Shown here in pieces: positions 52,316 to 60,734 of a DNA stretch of 64,000 nucleotides. A model generated the notes under the pieces. The model did no database searches and was not told the DNA's origin. It was given only the letters and a program-made list of their open reading frames with translations. Both the position numbers and the translations under genes were made by a program. This stretch comes from Robiginitalea myxolifaciens (lineage in GTDB: Bacteria > Bacteroidota > Bacteroidia > Flavobacteriales > Flavobacteriaceae): contig NZ_FOYQ01000002.1 of NCBI RefSeq assembly GCF_900115205.1, positions 992,001-1,056,000 of the forward strand. Direction: 5' to 3'. Numbering within the stretch: the first letter of the stretch is position 1; each line of letters starts with the position of its first letter.

Positions 52316-52681
52316 ATGAGCACTACACCGGAGCACGATCAGCGTATCGCAAGCATGAAATTCGGGTCGGTTTATCCCCACTATGTCACCAAGGTGGAAA
52401 AGAAAGGAAGGACCGTAGAAGAGTTGCACCAGGTCATACAATGGCTCACCGGTTTTGATGCTGCGAAAATTGAAGCCTTTAATTCCAGCGGGGCAACATT
52501 CGAGGAAGTGTTTGATCAGGCCAAACTGAATCCGAATGCCCATTTGATCAAAGGGGTAATCTGCGGTTACCGTATTGAGGAAATCGAAACGCCATTGACC
52601 CGTCAGGTCCGCTACCTGGACAAGCTGGTAGACGAACTAGCCAAAGGACGAAAAATGGAAAAAATTCTCAGAACGGCTTAA
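52316..52681 (+). CDS. DUF2200 family protein
   Basis: 121 residues, soluble. The stretch MKFGSVYPHYVTKVEKKGRTVEELHQVIQWLTGFDAAKIEAF is the DUF2200 signature, and the C-terminal LVDELAKGRKMEKILR is a basic helix. Cytoplasmic protein of unknown function. It is followed after 11 bases by the third DUF6090-like gene. Confidence 0.85.
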   Translation: MSTTPEHDQRIASMKFGSVYPHYVTKVEKKGRTVEELHQVIQWLTGFDAAKIEAFNSSGATFEEVFDQAKLNPNAHLIKGVICGYRIEEIETPLTRQVRYLDKLVDELAKGRKMEKILRTA

Positions 52682-52692
52682 TCGCCAGAACA

Positions 52693-53346
52693 ATGAAAAA
52701 AAAGGATCTCGTTAACCAGCTGTTTAATTTCGTGGGTGTTATCCTCGGGGTGTTGCTGGCGTTTTGGATTAACGAAAAATCCATTGCCAACCGTGAGCGT
52801 GGAGAAGCCAGGGAGTTAATGCAAGCACTTGCGAATGATTTACGAGAGGATGTTCAGTCTTATGAGGAATATCAAATCCCGGTAAATCAGCAGCATCAAC
52901 AACAACTGGATTCGTTAATCAGCGCAATGGATTCAGAAAATATCGAACGCGTTAATAAATTTCTTCCCTCAATTTTTCAAGTGCAGAACTACGTACCTAC
53001 CGCTTCCTCCTATAATTCAATGAAAGCTTCAGGGAAATTGGGATTAGTAGACAATCTTAAGCTCCAGAAACACCTCAGCGATTACTTCGACGGGATGGTG
53101 CTGGAAAGCTCATTAAAAAGCCAGGCACAGGTAGACTATCTCATGGAAGAAATGCTACCCTGGGTTGCCGATAATGCAGACATTTCCAACATGGATATTC
53201 AATCCGCGACGGAGCTTACGCCCCTGAAGAATCGCGTGATCATTTACAAGCTTCTGGTCGATCAGAAGGTGGATAGCTATAAATATATCCGGGAGGAAGC
53301 CGAAATGCTCCTAGAGCAATTGGATTCCCTAGGTGCCCTTCGATAA
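52693..53346 (+). CDS. DUF6090-like membrane protein (paralogue 3, divergent)
   Basis: 217 residues. It shares the plan of the copies at 187 and 28,361: a short polar N-terminus, one membrane helix (LFNFVGVILGVLLAFWINEK), then a charged coiled segment (NRERGEARELMQALANDLREDVQSYEEYQIP) and a helical domain containing SYNSMKASGKLGLVDN. The exit motif is FWINEK rather than SINNWN, so the placement in this family is tentative. Function unknown. Confidence 0.6.
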   Translation: MKKKDLVNQLFNFVGVILGVLLAFWINEKSIANRERGEARELMQALANDLREDVQSYEEYQIPVNQQHQQQLDSLISAMDSENIERVNKFLPSIFQVQNYVPTASSYNSMKASGKLGLVDNLKLQKHLSDYFDGMVLESSLKSQAQVDYLMEEMLPWVADNADISNMDIQSATELTPLKNRVIIYKLLVDQKVDSYKYIREEAEMLLEQLDSLGALR

Positions 53347-53382
53347 TTTCCCTACCTTTAAAAGGGATAATTAAAGCTACCT

Positions 53383-54291
53383 ATGATACGCCGAGAATTT
53401 CTGTCCCTGAGCGGTAAAGCCGGGGCAGCAGCCTGCCTGCCATTTTCAGCCTTCCCCCTGCAAGAATCATTCACCCGACCTGAGCCCAAATTCAAAATGG
53501 GGTATCAGTTATTTTCCATACGGGACGAGATGGCAAAAGACCCATTAGCAACCCTGAAAGCGTTACAGGCTATGGGTTATGAAGATTTCGAGCACTACGG
53601 CTTCGATGCAGAAAACGGCACCTATTACGGCTATGCGGCTTCAGAGTTCAAAACCATCCTGGATGATCTTGGGCTTTCAGTAAGCAGTGGCCACTATCCT
53701 TTTTCCGATTTCCTGGCACAGCCGCTCGATAATATCAGGGATTACACCTCCCGATGTATTGAGGGTGCCTTGGCAGTTGGCAGCAAATACATAACCTGGC
53801 CCTGGCTCGCCGAGGATCTGCGAAATGCGGACGGGTTTAAACGCTGCGCCCAATTCCTGAACATGATGGGCGAACAGATTCGTGCTGCCGGATTGGTGCT
53901 CGCCTATCACAACCACGGTTATGAATTTGAAGACCTAGGAGGAACCACAGGATATGATATCATCACCAGCGAAACAGATGAGCGTGTGGTAAAATTGCAG
54001 CTCGACATGTATTGGCTGGCCCGGTCTTCGGATTATACCCCGCAAGAAATCATCGATAAACACCGAGGTCGCTTTGTGATGTGGCATATTAAGGATATGC
54101 ATAAGGAAACCGACGATTATACCGAATTGGGAAACGGAAGCATTGACTATACCCAGCTCCTGCCCGACCCGAAATCCTCCGGGCTGGAATACTACTATAT
54201 CGAACAAGGGGGGAATTTCACTGTCGATTCCATGACCAGCGCTCGCGTGAGCGCGGCCTATCTCAAGGAACATCTTCAGCAATTCCTTTAA
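53383..54291 (+). CDS. Sugar phosphate isomerase/epimerase family, Tat-exported
   Basis: 302 residues. The N-terminus MIRREFLSLSGKAGAAACLP carries a twin-arginine signal, so the protein folds before export. The AP-endonuclease-2-like TIM barrel follows: KMGYQLFSIRDEM, LAYHNHGYEFE, LQLDMYWLA, MWHIKDMHKE and a final YIEQGG with probable metal ligands among the His, Asp and Glu residues. Such exported sugar isomerases are common in Bacteroidota saccharide metabolism. Substrate unknown. Confidence 0.88.
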   Translation: MIRREFLSLSGKAGAAACLPFSAFPLQESFTRPEPKFKMGYQLFSIRDEMAKDPLATLKALQAMGYEDFEHYGFDAENGTYYGYAASEFKTILDDLGLSVSSGHYPFSDFLAQPLDNIRDYTSRCIEGALAVGSKYITWPWLAEDLRNADGFKRCAQFLNMMGEQIRAAGLVLAYHNHGYEFEDLGGTTGYDIITSETDERVVKLQLDMYWLARSSDYTPQEIIDKHRGRFVMWHIKDMHKETDDYTELGNGSIDYTQLLPDPKSSGLEYYYIEQGGNFTVDSMTSARVSAAYLKEHLQQFL

Positions 54292-54334
54292 CACCCTGCT
54301 CAAATTCCCTAAACGCTAACATTATCCATTATTT

Positions 54335-56002
54335 ATGATTTCAAAATTCTACGACCTCAAAAATCTCAAAGGTGATTTTTATGGCGGATTAGTTGCCGGG
54401 GTTGTGGCCCTACCGCTTGCCCTGGCCTTCGGAGTGCAATCCGGGATGGGGGCTACAGCCGGACTCTACGGCGCGATAGCCGTGGGTATTTTTGCTGCCA
54501 TTTTTGGCGGAACCGCTACCCAGGCCAGCGGGCCAACCGGGCCTATGACCGTAGTTTCTGCGGCTCTGGTAGCAGCAGCCATTGAGATGACCGGGAGTTT
54601 GGAAAATGGAATGAGCATTATTCTGCTCACCTTCCTCCTAGGGGGGTTGTTCCAAATGGTCTTTGGCTTTCTCAATATTGCCGGGTACGTCAAATATTTC
54701 CCGTATCCCGTGGTCTCCGGATTTATGAGCGGCGTGGGTCTGATCATTATCATCCTGCAGATCTTTCCTTTTGCGGGCTTGAGCTCAGCCAAATCTACCC
54801 TGAGCGTGGTACAGGATCTGCCCAGGCTCTTCGCGGAAGCCAATATGCAAGCTTTACTCCTGGGTGGGATTACCGTCGCGGTTTATTATCTCTTCCCCAA
54901 GATTACCAAGGCCATCCCCAGTGCGCTGGCAGCGCTCGTTATAGCAACCCTCGTTGCGTTTTTTACGAAGATGGAAGTTCCGCTTATTGGGGAAATCCCA
55001 TCTGGATTGCCATCCTTTCAACTCGGTGGGATCCTGGAGGTCGATCCCAGTGCTTACGGTATAATCCTGGAGTATGCGGTGGTCCTTGCCGTATTGGGTA
55101 GTATTGACTCGCTGCTGACTTCTGTGATTGCCGATAACATGACCAAAACCAAACACAACAGTAACCGGGAACTTATCGGACAGGGCATCGGAAATATGTT
55201 GGCTGCGGCTATAGGGGGAATTCCCGGGGCTGGCGCGACCAAAGGAACGGTGGTGAATATCAATGCAGGGGGAAGGACAAGGGTCTCCGGTGCATTGCAT
55301 GGCATCTTTCTACTGGCTGTTTTACTGGGACTTGGACAATTGGCTGCCCATATACCGCTTTGCGTCCTGGCTGGATTACTAATTCCCATTGGCTTTAAAA
55401 TCATCGATTTCAAAGGCTTGAAACACCTGGCGAAGGTTCCGCGTTCCGATGCGGCGGTATTGATTATCGTGCTGCTGATCACCACTTTTGGTAGCCTGAT
55501 TCAGGCGGTTGGAATCGGCGTTGCGCTTGCCTGTCTCCTCTTTATGAAAAAAGCGGGAGATCTGAGTGAGCAAGGCCTGGAAGTCGGGGCCGTAGCCGAC
55601 CTGGACGATTCCAAACCCTGGCAGGACGAAATTGAATTTTACGAACAGTATAAGGATCGGGTGATCATCAAACACTTATACGGACCGTTATTTTTTGGGT
55701 TTACTTCTTATTTCAAAGACCAGATCAGCGCCCTGCCGAAGTCCGTAAGCGCATTAATCCTGAGGATGGATCGCGTTCCCTATATCGATCAATCCGGATT
55801 GTATACCCTGGAGGATATAATCTTTGATCTGGAAAAGCAAAACATCGAAGTCTTACTGGTGGGCTTGCAGGAGCAACCCCGGGATATGTTACAAGCGGTG
55901 GATATTATTCCGGACCTGGTTCCGGAGGAGGACATATTTGAGAATATCGCAGGCAGTTTTGACTTCCTCAGAAAAAAACTAAAAGAAACTACAAAAGCAT
56001 AA
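54335..56002 (+). CDS. SulP family inorganic anion transporter
   Basis: 555 residues. About eleven membrane helices with the SulP signature: GLVAGVVALPLALAFGVQSGMGATAGLYGAI, ATQASGPTGPMTVVSAALVAAA and the DSLLTSVIADNMTKTKHNSNRELIGQGIGN motif. A C-terminal STAS domain (residues about 455-550) contains LILRMDRVPYIDQSGLYTLEDI. SulP transporters move sulfate, bicarbonate or other anions. The YtcJ-type amidohydrolase follows 2 bases later. A carbonic anhydrase neighbour, which would suggest bicarbonate transport, is not present. Confidence 0.92.
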   Translation: MISKFYDLKNLKGDFYGGLVAGVVALPLALAFGVQSGMGATAGLYGAIAVGIFAAIFGGTATQASGPTGPMTVVSAALVAAAIEMTGSLENGMSIILLTFLLGGLFQMVFGFLNIAGYVKYFPYPVVSGFMSGVGLIIIILQIFPFAGLSSAKSTLSVVQDLPRLFAEANMQALLLGGITVAVYYLFPKITKAIPSALAALVIATLVAFFTKMEVPLIGEIPSGLPSFQLGGILEVDPSAYGIILEYAVVLAVLGSIDSLLTSVIADNMTKTKHNSNRELIGQGIGNMLAAAIGGIPGAGATKGTVVNINAGGRTRVSGALHGIFLLAVLLGLGQLAAHIPLCVLAGLLIPIGFKIIDFKGLKHLAKVPRSDAAVLIIVLLITTFGSLIQAVGIGVALACLLFMKKAGDLSEQGLEVGAVADLDDSKPWQDEIEFYEQYKDRVIIKHLYGPLFFGFTSYFKDQISALPKSVSALILRMDRVPYIDQSGLYTLEDIIFDLEKQNIEVLLVGLQEQPRDMLQAVDIIPDLVPEEDIFENIAGSFDFLRKKLKETTKA

Positions 56003-56004
56003 TT

Positions 56005-57720
56005 ATGAGGCTCTTTCGGTTAACCCTGTTAGTTGCAAGTGCGGTTTTCCTGGCGTGTCAGGGAGAACAAGAAACTGAATCTCCGGCAACCATGTATTTT
56101 AATGGGGATATCCTGACCATGGTTGGAGCAACCCCTGAATACGTGGAGGCCCTGGTAGAGCGGGATGGCAAAATACTATTTGTCGGGGACACCAATAAGG
56201 CCATGCAAATTGCCGGGAAAGGCCACATAATGAAAAATCTGCAAGGGGCCACAATGCTACCCGGACTCATCGACGGTCATGCCCATTTTGCCAATTTTGG
56301 CCTTCAGGCGGTAGGTGCCCAACTGCTGGCTCCTCCAGACGCCGACGTGGCAAACATCCCCAAATTGATCGAAGTTTTAAAGGCCTGGAATACTCCTGAA
56401 AACCGATCGCTTACCGGTTGGATTTTTGGTACCGGGTTCGATGATTCCGTGCTGGAGGAAAAAAGATTCCCTACCCGTCACGATTTGGATCAGGTTACCG
56501 AGGAATTCCCGATTATGATCATGCACATTTCGGGGCATTTTGCCGTGGTAAACAGCAAAGGCCTTGAAGTTCTGGGAATTACTGCCGAAACTCCGGATCC
56601 CGAGGGAGGGATTATTCGCCGGGAAGCCAATAGCCGCGAGCCCAACGGGGTGTTGGAAGAATTAGCCGCGATTCCTAATATGATTGCCGCAATGATGCCC
56701 AAGACCCCTGAAGCCAATCAAATGTTCTTCGATGCCGGACAAGAAATGGCGTTGTCTTATGGGTATACCACAGCCCAGGAAGGGCGTGCCATGCAAAACC
56801 ACGAATTATTAACGGCAATGGCCTCTCAGAATAAACTCAAGATCGATGTGGTTAGCTACATAGACTATATGTTCACCGATCAGTATATGGGTGCGGAATG
56901 GAATAGCAAAGCCTACACTAACCACTATCGGATCGGGGGCATGAAGATTACCCTCGATGGCTCACCTCAGGGTCGGACCGCCTGGCGTACAAAGCCGTAC
57001 CTGATTCCGCCGGATGGCATGGGTTCCGAGTATAGTGGCTACCCGGCCATTCCGGACGACAGTACGGTGCGTTCAATTCTTGAACGGGGTTTTCAAAACG
57101 ATTGGCAAATCCTGGCACACGCGAATGGGGATGCCGCCATTGATCAGCTCCTGAGTACTATGGAGTCCCTCCACCAGCAATACAAACCGTCTGGAAGAAG
57201 AGATGTGATTATACACGGGCAGTATATCCGCGAAGATCAGCTCAACAAAGCTGTATCATTGAACTTAATCGGCTCCCTTTTCCCCATGCATACTTTTTAC
57301 TGGGGGGATTGGCACAAACAACTTATTGGTGATTCCCTGGGCAACAAAATTAGCCCGGTTCGATCAGCTTTGGACAAAGGCCTGAAAATTACCCTGCACA
57401 CCGATGCTCCTGTTGCCTTGCCCAATTTAATGCGGGTGGTGTGGACAGCAGTAGCTCGGACGTCGCGAAGTGGGGAAACCATCGGTGCAGAAGAACGCAT
57501 TACTCCTTATGAAGCCTTGCAATCCATAACCAGCTGGTCCGCATTTCAGCATTTCGAAGAGGACCAAAAAGGAACCCTGGAGCCTGGAAAATTGGCAGAT
57601 CTGGTAATCTTAGATAACAATCCTTTGAAAGTCCCTGCAGCCGAAATCAAGAACATCCAGGTCATGGAAACCATAAAGGAAGGAGAAACAGTTTACCAAC
57701 GCTCAACCGAACAGCAATAA
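56005..57720 (+). CDS. YtcJ-type amidohydrolase lipoprotein
   Basis: 571 residues. Lipobox FLAC gives a lipidated cysteine near residue 18. The amidohydrolase_3 (YtcJ) fold is clear: MYFNGDILTM, TMLPGLIDGHAHFANFG (HxH), a long N-terminal insert domain, LAHANGDAAIDQLL, IHGQYIREDQL, LHTDAPVALPN (Asp) and the closing LEPGKLADLVILDNNPL. Members hydrolyse formamides and related amides. Related to, but in a different subfamily from, the enzymes at 1,307 and 7,919. Confidence 0.88.
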   Translation: MRLFRLTLLVASAVFLACQGEQETESPATMYFNGDILTMVGATPEYVEALVERDGKILFVGDTNKAMQIAGKGHIMKNLQGATMLPGLIDGHAHFANFGLQAVGAQLLAPPDADVANIPKLIEVLKAWNTPENRSLTGWIFGTGFDDSVLEEKRFPTRHDLDQVTEEFPIMIMHISGHFAVVNSKGLEVLGITAETPDPEGGIIRREANSREPNGVLEELAAIPNMIAAMMPKTPEANQMFFDAGQEMALSYGYTTAQEGRAMQNHELLTAMASQNKLKIDVVSYIDYMFTDQYMGAEWNSKAYTNHYRIGGMKITLDGSPQGRTAWRTKPYLIPPDGMGSEYSGYPAIPDDSTVRSILERGFQNDWQILAHANGDAAIDQLLSTMESLHQQYKPSGRRDVIIHGQYIREDQLNKAVSLNLIGSLFPMHTFYWGDWHKQLIGDSLGNKISPVRSALDKGLKITLHTDAPVALPNLMRVVWTAVARTSRSGETIGAEERITPYEALQSITSWSAFQHFEEDQKGTLEPGKLADLVILDNNPLKVPAAEIKNIQVMETIKEGETVYQRSTEQQ

Positions 57721-57765
57721 AAAATCCCTCGAAATACTTTCATAAAAACCACATAAACGCCAGTT

Positions 57766-59865
57766 ATGAAAATACTCGGAAAACCAATTAAACTTTTTAC
57801 ATCCTGCGGGCTATTCCTCCTGCTTTGGAGCGGGACCACACAGGCCCAGGAAATGCAAACCCAAATAGTCTGGGATACCTGGGGAGTACCCCATATTAGT
57901 GCCGATACGCCGGCAGAACTATTCTATGCCCAGGGGTGGGCACAAATGCACAATCACGCCAACCTGATCTTGAAGTTGTATGGTGCCTCACGAGGTCGGG
58001 GCGCGGAATACTGGGGGGCCGACAACCTGGAAAACGATATGATCATCCATACCCTGGGCTTTGGCGAATTAGCCGACCAATGGGAAGCCGATCAAAGTCC
58101 GGAAGTACGCACCAACATCGAAAACTTTGTCAACGGATTAAATGCCTATGCTACGGCCCATCCCGAAGCTATCGCAGCGGAGAATAAACAGATACTCCCC
58201 CTTACGACCAAGGACCTGAACATGCATGCGATGTATGTAATTTTCACTCGGTTCATAGGAGGAAGTGACCTCGGGCGCATCCAGCAATGGCCGGATATGG
58301 GATCCAATACCTACGCCATCGGGCCTTCCCGTTCGGCCTCTGGCAATGCAATGTTGGTCCAAAATCCTCACCTGCCCTGGTGGAACGAATTTTTGTTTTT
58401 TGAATCGCACCTGAACCTGGCGGGCAAGAATATGTATGGAGCTAATTTGGTAGGTTTTCCGGGCATTGCCATCGGTTTCAACGAACACCTGGGCTGGAGC
58501 CATACAGACAATACCATAGATAATGCCGATACCTACGAATTGGAATTGGCCGATGGCGGCTACCTGCTCGATGGGGAGCGACAAGAGTTTGAGGTAAGTG
58601 CAGCGACTATAAAAGTGAAGCAGGAAGACGGCAGCCTGGCCACTCAGGAAATCCCCCTGATGAAAACCGTTCACGGTCCGGTTGTCAAGCAACAGGATGG
58701 AAAAGTTCTGGCCATCCGAATGGTTGGATTTGACCGACCCGATATGTTCCTGCAATGGTGGCGCATGATCAACAGCACCTCCTTTGAAGAATTTGAATCG
58801 GCTTTGAAAATGGCGCAAATACCCTTTTGGAATGTCATGTATGCCGATAAGGCCGGAAATATCTTTTATCTGTTCAACGGCCTGGTTCCCAAACGCACGG
58901 AAGATTCCTGGGACTATTGGGATCGCGTTGTTCCCGGAGGAAAATCGGCAGATGTCTGGACCGAGGTACATCCATATGCCGACTTGCCTAAAGTAAAAAA
59001 TCCGGAAATTGGCTGGTTGCAAAATGCCAACGATCCGCCATGGACCAGTACTATTCCCATGACCCTGAATCCAGATAACTATCCGGGATACATGGCTCCG
59101 CAATACATGGGCTTCAGACCACAGCGATCTGCCCGGATGCTGCTGGAAGATGAATCCATTACCCATGATGAACTCGTGGAATACAAGCTGTCGACCCGTT
59201 TGGAATTTGCAGATCGCATCCTGGACGATTTAGGGGCAGCGGTAGCTGCGTCTGATTCCGAAGATGCCAAACGCGCTATGGCAGTTCTGGACGCCTGGGA
59301 CCGCGAGGCCGATGCAGACAGTCAGGGCATGCTATTGTTTTATGCCTGGGCACGAAAGTTTAATGTTTGGCGAAACTCCAATTACGCTGAGGGATGGAGT
59401 GCAGAAAAACCAAACACCACTCCGGATGGGCTCGCCAACCCTTCGGCAGCGGTAGAACTCCTGGCGCAAACCGCACTTGAGGTCGAAGGAAAGTTCGGAA
59501 GCCTCGATAAACCCTGGGGCGAGTATTACCGTATCGCGTATAATGGAAAAAACCTCCCAGGCAACGGGATCGATGGATCTATGGGGGTATTCCGTGTTGC
59601 CTGGCCAGCGAGTGCAGATGAGAACAACATGTACATAGGAGGTGGAGATTCCTGGGTAGGCGTGATTGAATTCGGGGAACAGGTAAATGCCAAGGTCTTG
59701 TTGAGTTACGGCAATGCTACCCAACCCGAATCCCCACACTTCGGGGACCAATTGGAGCTTTTTTCTAAAAAGGAGCTAAGGGATGCCTGGTTTACGGAAG
59801 CCCAGATTAAAGCGAACACCGCTAAAGTTCAGGTTCGCAGCGCAGACGGATTTACAGATCAATAG
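57766..59865 (+). CDS. Penicillin acylase family (Ntn) hydrolase
   Basis: 699 residues; signal peptide ends near residue 27 (TTQAQ). N-terminal DTWGVPHISADTPAELFYAQGWAQMHN is the alpha-chain pattern, and the nucleophile is probably Ser180 in DMGSNTYAIG, the position where the precursor is autocleaved to expose the catalytic N-terminal serine. LVGFPGIAIGFNEHLGWSHTDN (oxyanion-hole region) and RPQRSARMLLED follow. Substrates of this family include penicillins, N-acyl-homoserine lactones and aculeacin-type amides. Its exported location would fit quorum-signal or lipopeptide degradation, which is only an inference. A 23-bp tandem duplication covers its stop. Confidence 0.88.
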   Translation: MKILGKPIKLFTSCGLFLLLWSGTTQAQEMQTQIVWDTWGVPHISADTPAELFYAQGWAQMHNHANLILKLYGASRGRGAEYWGADNLENDMIIHTLGFGELADQWEADQSPEVRTNIENFVNGLNAYATAHPEAIAAENKQILPLTTKDLNMHAMYVIFTRFIGGSDLGRIQQWPDMGSNTYAIGPSRSASGNAMLVQNPHLPWWNEFLFFESHLNLAGKNMYGANLVGFPGIAIGFNEHLGWSHTDNTIDNADTYELELADGGYLLDGERQEFEVSAATIKVKQEDGSLATQEIPLMKTVHGPVVKQQDGKVLAIRMVGFDRPDMFLQWWRMINSTSFEEFESALKMAQIPFWNVMYADKAGNIFYLFNGLVPKRTEDSWDYWDRVVPGGKSADVWTEVHPYADLPKVKNPEIGWLQNANDPPWTSTIPMTLNPDNYPGYMAPQYMGFRPQRSARMLLEDESITHDELVEYKLSTRLEFADRILDDLGAAVAASDSEDAKRAMAVLDAWDREADADSQGMLLFYAWARKFNVWRNSNYAEGWSAEKPNTTPDGLANPSAAVELLAQTALEVEGKFGSLDKPWGEYYRIAYNGKNLPGNGIDGSMGVFRVAWPASADENNMYIGGGDSWVGVIEFGEQVNAKVLLSYGNATQPESPHFGDQLELFSKKELRDAWFTEAQIKANTAKVQVRSADGFTDQ

Positions 59866-59887
59866 CAGACGGATTTACAGATCAATA
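59842..59887 (+). repeat. Exact 23-bp tandem duplication across the acylase stop codon
   Basis: Two head-to-tail copies, 59,842-59,864 and 59,865-59,887, are identical over all 23 bases, beginning GCAGACGG and ending CAATA. The first copy holds the last codons of the acylase; the TAG stop at 59,863-59,865 spans the junction. Without the duplication the frame would read CAA TAA and stop one base type differently, so the protein end (DGFTDQ) is unchanged. Confidence 0.9.
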
Positions 59888-59888
59888 A

Positions 59889-59915
59889 AAAAACCGCCCG
59901 GAATGGGCGGTTTTT
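59889..59915. terminator. Bidirectional rho-independent terminator
   Basis: Perfect 11-bp inverted repeat AAAAACCGCCC / GGGCGGTTTTT with a 5-base GGAAT loop, flanked by A-rich and T-rich tracts. It lies between the convergent acylase (+) and FAS1 (-) genes and should terminate both. Confidence 0.88.
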
Positions 59916-59960
59916 AAATCGGGGGATTTTACTCCGCTAATTTTAGCTAAACCTCTTGGC

Positions 59961-60515
59961 TTAGTTAGGCATTACTACCGTGTCAATTACGTGGATTACT
60001 CCGTTAGAGGCATCTACATCGGTTGCAGTTACCGTGCTTGTGTTTCCAGCTACATCGGTAAGGACTACAGATCCATCCTTGAGGCTAAGGGTTAACCACT
60101 CTCCGGCAACAGTCTCTACCTTAAAGGCATTACCGTTGGTTTTGATTGCCTCAATCACATCCGCCGCCTTGAATTCTCCAGCTACTACGTGATAGGTCAG
60201 GATTTTGGTCAAGGTTGGCGTGTCTTTCAACAGGGCAGGAATCGTTCCTTCAGGAAGCTTGTTAAAAGCATCGTTGGTCGGGGCAAATACCGTAAATGGA
60301 CCATCTGAATTCAGGGTTTCTACCAGATTAGCTGCTTTTACAGCTGCTACCAGCGTAGAGAATGCATCGTTGCTTGCCGCTACTCCGACAATTGTTTGCT
60401 CCGAAGATACTTCGGAATGAGACTCCATTTTGGAATGGTTAGCCTTTGGTTGGGCCATAGCCACATTCATGCTTCCGATTGCGGCCAGGAGTAAAGTTGC
60501 TTTGAAGAATTTCAT
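59961..60515 (-). CDS. Secreted single-domain FAS1 (fasciclin) protein
   Basis: 184 residues from the ATG at 60,515, which starts a signal peptide (MKFFKATLLLAAIGSMNVAMAQ); the frame extends to an ATG at 60,569 but those 18 residues precede the signal and are rejected. One FAS1 domain (about residues 40-184) with H1 motif SDGPFTVFAPTNDAF and H2 motif ASNGVIHVIDTVVMPN. It is soluble and exported, unlike the four-domain lipoprotein at 17,857. It shares the GTTWAAC upstream element with that gene, which suggests common control. Confidence 0.93.
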   Translation of the reverse strand: MKFFKATLLLAAIGSMNVAMAQPKANHSKMESHSEVSSEQTIVGVAASNDAFSTLVAAVKAANLVETLNSDGPFTVFAPTNDAFNKLPEGTIPALLKDTPTLTKILTYHVVAGEFKAADVIEAIKTNGNAFKVETVAGEWLTLSLKDGSVVLTDVAGNTSTVTATDVDASNGVIHVIDTVVMPN

Positions 60516-60581
60516 AGTATTCAATTTTTTTTTGATTCCCTCAAAACTAAGGATTGGATAAGCCCCCAAATACTAATTTTT

Positions 60582-60631
60582 GTTTAATTATTTTTCATTT
60601 TAGTTAAACATTTCACAATCGCGGGTTTAAC
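60582..60631 (-). promoter_or_regulatory. GTTWAAC repeat array upstream of secreted FAS1 gene
   Basis: On the plus strand GTTTAAT at 60,582, GTTAAAC at 60,603 and GTTTAAC at 60,625 are spaced 21 and 22 bases apart. The first two match in type and spacing the pair at 19,959 and 19,980 upstream of the other FAS1 gene. The AT-rich stretches between the repeats are also alike. Regularly phased near-palindromic boxes suggest cooperative binding of one regulator on one face of the helix. Confidence 0.5.
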
Positions 60632-60734
60632 ACAGCCTCCTTTACAATATCCTCCGAAAGCAAATAATTATTTATAAAGCCGCGTAGCAACCAATCGAAT
60701 TATCAACTACTTTCGATTTACGAATTCTCATGTC

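Noticed and set aside
54335-56002. Bicarbonate transport function for SulP
   Set aside because: Would need a carbonic anhydrase fusion or neighbour, which is absent; sulfate or other anions remain possible.
58138-59166. 342-codon open frame on the minus strand
   Set aside because: Antisense to the acylase gene, which has clear family motifs; the translation has no signal, domain or sensible composition.
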